Source: Sulfurimonas sp. (GTDB taxonomy: Bacteria; Campylobacterota; Campylobacteria; Campylobacterales; Sulfurimonadaceae). From it: 7,444 bases of DNA. Below the pieces are notes generated by a model. That model was not told where the DNA came from, made no database searches, and was given only the letters and a program-made list of their open reading frames with translations. A program made the position numbers and the translations under genes. Location: NCBI GenBank assembly GCA_015663215.1, contig DQSP01000253.1, positions 1 through 7,444 of the forward strand, given 5' to 3'. This document shows, one piece after another, positions 5,544 to 7,444 of this stretch. Numbering within the stretch: the first letter of the stretch is position 1; each line of letters opens with the position of its first letter.

Positions 5544-7106
5544 ATGAATAATGAACTTAATATTAGTAGTTATAAACTTTACTCTTCAAGTGAAGTAGAC
5601 TCTATTATTAAAGAAGTAAAAAAACTTGATAATAAAAATATAGTGATTCATATCGTTTCATTTATTCACAACACAGTACTTGTTCAAAACTTGAGAAAAA
5701 AATTACTTAAAATATTTCCTACTGTTGTTATAGCCCTCCTAAAACATGAAAATAAAAAAGAAACGCTGTTAAATATATTTAATGTACAAGAAAGTCAAGG
5801 TGGACAAAATCTTAACGACATAGTACTGCATCAAATGTATATAGATTACTTATCTAAAGATGAAAGTGCAGCAAATTCTCGTAATCAACTCTTTAGCCGT
5901 TACTTTACAGATCATCTAACAAACCTTCCTAATGTTTACCAGTTACGAAAAGATTTTCAAGAAAATAAAGAATATGGTCTTGTTTTTCTTAAAATTGATA
6001 ACTTTTTAACTATAAATAATTTTTATGGTTTTGTAATAGGTGACTATGTAATTGAAGAAGTTTCTAAGTTTTTAAAAGAGACACTAGATGTAGAAAAACT
6101 CTATAGGCTTACTGGATCTGAGTTTGCCTTTACCCTAAAGGAGACCATGAGTTTTTATGAGCTAAAAGTTTACCTAAATGAGGTATATGAGAAGATAAAA
6201 TCATATTCTGTACTTTATCAAAAAACTAAAATATATATAGACTTTACAATGGCTTCAACAGCGAGTGATAACAATGAAAATATCTTTTCTAAGGTCTCAA
6301 TGGCACTAGACTATGCTAAACAGATTGGTGTCTCTTTTTGGATTTATGAAGACAGAATGAACTTTGAGAATGACTATGAGAGAAACCTAAAACTCTCTGA
6401 AGTTGTACGTGAAGGAGTGGAAAACTCAAAGGTTATCCCATACTTTCAAGCAATAGTAAACAATACAACAGGAAAAATAGTAAAGTATGAGTGTTTAGCA
6501 AGACTCATAGATGCAAAAGGAAATGTTCTTTCTCCAGTTTTATTTATACCTATCGCTAAAAAGATTAAAATATATAATAAAATAACAATTCAGATGATTG
6601 AAAAATCTTTTGCTGCTTTTAAAAATAGTGAATTTGAGTTTAATATAAACCTTTCTATAGAAGATATTATGAACTCCAAGATATATAACTATATAATCGA
6701 TAAAGTAAAGAACTCAGATGCTTCTTCTCGTGTGACTTTTGAGTTATTAGAATCTGAAGCTATTGAAGACTTTAAAAAAGTAGAGAAGTTTATTACTGAA
6801 GTAAAACGATATGGGGCAAAAATTGCTATTGATGATTTTGGAAGTGGATACTCAAATTTCTCCTATCTCATAAAAATTAGAGCTGATTATATAAAAATAG
6901 ATGGTTCTTTGATAATAGATATAGATGTAGATAAGTCTTCTCTTTTAGTTGTCCAAACTATAGTAGACTTTGCCAAAAAGCTTGGTATGAAAACAGTAGC
7001 AGAGTTTGTACACTCAAGTGTCGTTATGGATAAAGTTAAAGAGTTAGGGATTGATTATTCGCAGGGGTTTTATATAGACGAGCCTTCATTCAAAGAGTAT
7101 AAGTAG
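5544..7106 (+). CDS. Degenerate-GGDEF / EAL domain protein, probable c-di-GMP phosphodiesterase
   Basis: 520 residues, cytoplasmic, no membrane segment. Residues 1-~115 form an alpha/beta region (NIVIHIVSF, then an amphipathic helix, then TVVIALLKH) that may be a short FIST-like sensor, an uncertain call. A GGDEF domain starts at DHLTNLPN (123-130) and keeps the metal-side KID (150-152), but the signature is TGSEF (190-194), so cyclase activity is unlikely; no RxxD inhibitory site is seen. The EAL domain (~285-520) keeps its catalytic set: E316 (ECLAR), N369 (NLS), E400 (FELLE), D430-D431 (DDFGSGYS), K451 (KIDGSL), E487 (VAEFV) and Q507 (SQGF). It should hydrolyse c-di-GMP, with the GGDEF domain perhaps a GTP sensor. 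ATG 5544 is chosen because AGGAGG is five bases upstream; a TTG three bases earlier is too close. Confidence 0.93.
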   Translation: MNNELNISSYKLYSSSEVDSIIKEVKKLDNKNIVIHIVSFIHNTVLVQNLRKKLLKIFPTVVIALLKHENKKETLLNIFNVQESQGGQNLNDIVLHQMYIDYLSKDESAANSRNQLFSRYFTDHLTNLPNVYQLRKDFQENKEYGLVFLKIDNFLTINNFYGFVIGDYVIEEVSKFLKETLDVEKLYRLTGSEFAFTLKETMSFYELKVYLNEVYEKIKSYSVLYQKTKIYIDFTMASTASDNNENIFSKVSMALDYAKQIGVSFWIYEDRMNFENDYERNLKLSEVVREGVENSKVIPYFQAIVNNTTGKIVKYECLARLIDAKGNVLSPVLFIPIAKKIKIYNKITIQMIEKSFAAFKNSEFEFNINLSIEDIMNSKIYNYIIDKVKNSDASSRVTFELLESEAIEDFKKVEKFITEVKRYGAKIAIDDFGSGYSNFSYLIKIRADYIKIDGSLIIDIDVDKSSLLVVQTIVDFAKKLGMKTVAEFVHSSVVMDKVKELGIDYSQGFYIDEPSFKEYK

Positions 7107-7108
7107 AG

Positions 7109-7134
7109 TATCTAAGAGTAAAAACTCTTAGATA
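7109..7134. terminator. Perfect 11-bp hairpin between convergent genes, probable bidirectional terminator
   Basis: TATCTAAGAGT and ACTCTTAGATA pair without mismatch around an AAAA loop. It begins three bases after the EAL stop codon and ends 16 bases before the end of the superoxide reductase gene. The stem is AT-rich (four G-C pairs) and neither strand continues into a real U-run, so as an intrinsic terminator it is atypical; it could instead protect 3' ends. Confidence 0.6.
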
Positions 7135-7150
7135 AGAAGAAGTGTTGTAA

Positions 7151-7444
7151 CTACTGAGCTACAGCTACTTCTACTTTAGTTGATTCCCAGATACCGTGCT
7201 TAGTACAGTAACCGTGTGCAACTAAGTTAAGTTTTTTACCCATTGGACGGATAGTAAAAGTTACTTCTGCATGAGATTTCTCATTTCCTAAAGTTCCTGG
7301 TACGAAAGTAGCCATTGCTAACTTAGTTTCACCATTGAAAAGAGTGATAGACTCGATGAAGTGATCGAAATCATCTGGATGAGTATACTCGTTACCCATT
7401 TTAACAGTTACTTTTAAAGTTTCTCCAACTTTAGCTTCTCCATC
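7151..7444 (-). CDS. Superoxide reductase (neelaredoxin / desulfoferrodoxin iron domain), 5' end beyond window
   Basis: The frame stays open to the window edge, so the 97 visible residues are the C-terminal part and the start lies outside; an internal ATG at 7399 is not the start. The protein reduces superoxide to peroxide at a non-haem Fe(His)4Cys centre. Visible ligands are His22 and His28 in THPDDFDHF, with the six-residue spacing seen in desulfoferrodoxin (His69/His75), and Cys80-x2-His83 in GYCTKHGIWES, matching CxxHG(L/I)W. The fifth ligand, in the EKHxP motif, should lie just off the window. There is no N-terminal rubredoxin-like domain in view, and class I versus II cannot be settled. 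Codons are strongly biased (Ile all ATC, Phe mostly TTC, Gly mostly GGT), unlike the neighbours, suggesting high expression. Confidence 0.88.
   Translation of the reverse strand, partial: DGEAKVGETLKVTVKMGNEYTHPDDFDHFIESITLFNGETKLAMATFVPGTLGNEKSHAEVTFTIRPMGKKLNLVAHGYCTKHGIWESTKVEVAVAQ

Noticed and set aside
7151..7399. Superoxide reductase starting at the ATG at 7399
   Set aside because: The frame continues in coding sequence (DGEAKVGETLKVTVK) to the window edge, matching the domain's N-terminal side, so this ATG is internal.
1..7444. A dedicated oxidative-stress or defence island linking HugZ, MsrA, UDG and superoxide reductase
   Set aside because: The genes are on opposite strands in separate units with unrelated genes between them and no shared operator motif that I can see.

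Overview
The window is low-GC, tightly packed bacterial DNA, very likely from a free-living member of the Campylobacterota (Epsilonproteobacteria), closest in feel to Sulfurimonas and its relatives. The reasons are the HugZ-family haem protein, the YbgC type, the family 4 uracil-DNA glycosylase, the compact gene spacing, and promoters that show a -10 box but little or no -35 box. The taxon is inferred from gene content and style, not from a marker gene.

Layout. At 1-704 (+) a short protein with variant leucine-rich repeats overlaps a short HugZ-family protein by ATGA. They run head-on into an unrecognised 377-aa gene (701-1834, -). A divergent intergenic region carrying a 14-bp perfect palindrome leads into msrA (1968-2465, +). 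After msrA come an unrecognised acidic 151-aa gene and a ybgC-type thioesterase (2526-3360, +), which are translationally coupled. The minus-strand block 3340-5446 holds a family 4-like uracil-DNA glycosylase followed by a secreted protein with a periplasmic-binding fold resembling LpoA/LppC. A second divergent region (5447-5543) separates this block from a degenerate-GGDEF/intact-EAL phosphodiesterase (5544-7106, +). A perfect 11-bp hairpin lies between that gene and a convergent superoxide reductase gene (7151-7444, -), whose 5' end is cut by the window edge.

How the genes fit together. Several are plausible oxidative-stress or repair functions: superoxide reductase removes superoxide, MsrA repairs oxidised methionine, the HugZ-like protein may bind or degrade haem, and the UDG-like protein acts on DNA. 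They sit in separate transcription units on both strands, so this is a loose theme and not a demonstrated system. YbgC (acyl-CoA thioesterase) and the LpoA-like protein (envelope) are not visibly linked to it. The EAL protein probably lowers c-di-GMP.

I found no CRISPR array, transposase, phage gene, tRNA, rRNA or recognisable defence system. The most rewarding points are the UDG with a lost motif A, the HugZ lacking its N-terminal domain, the LpoA-like secreted protein, the msrA palindrome, the paired repeats upstream of the UDG, and the two genes I cannot name.
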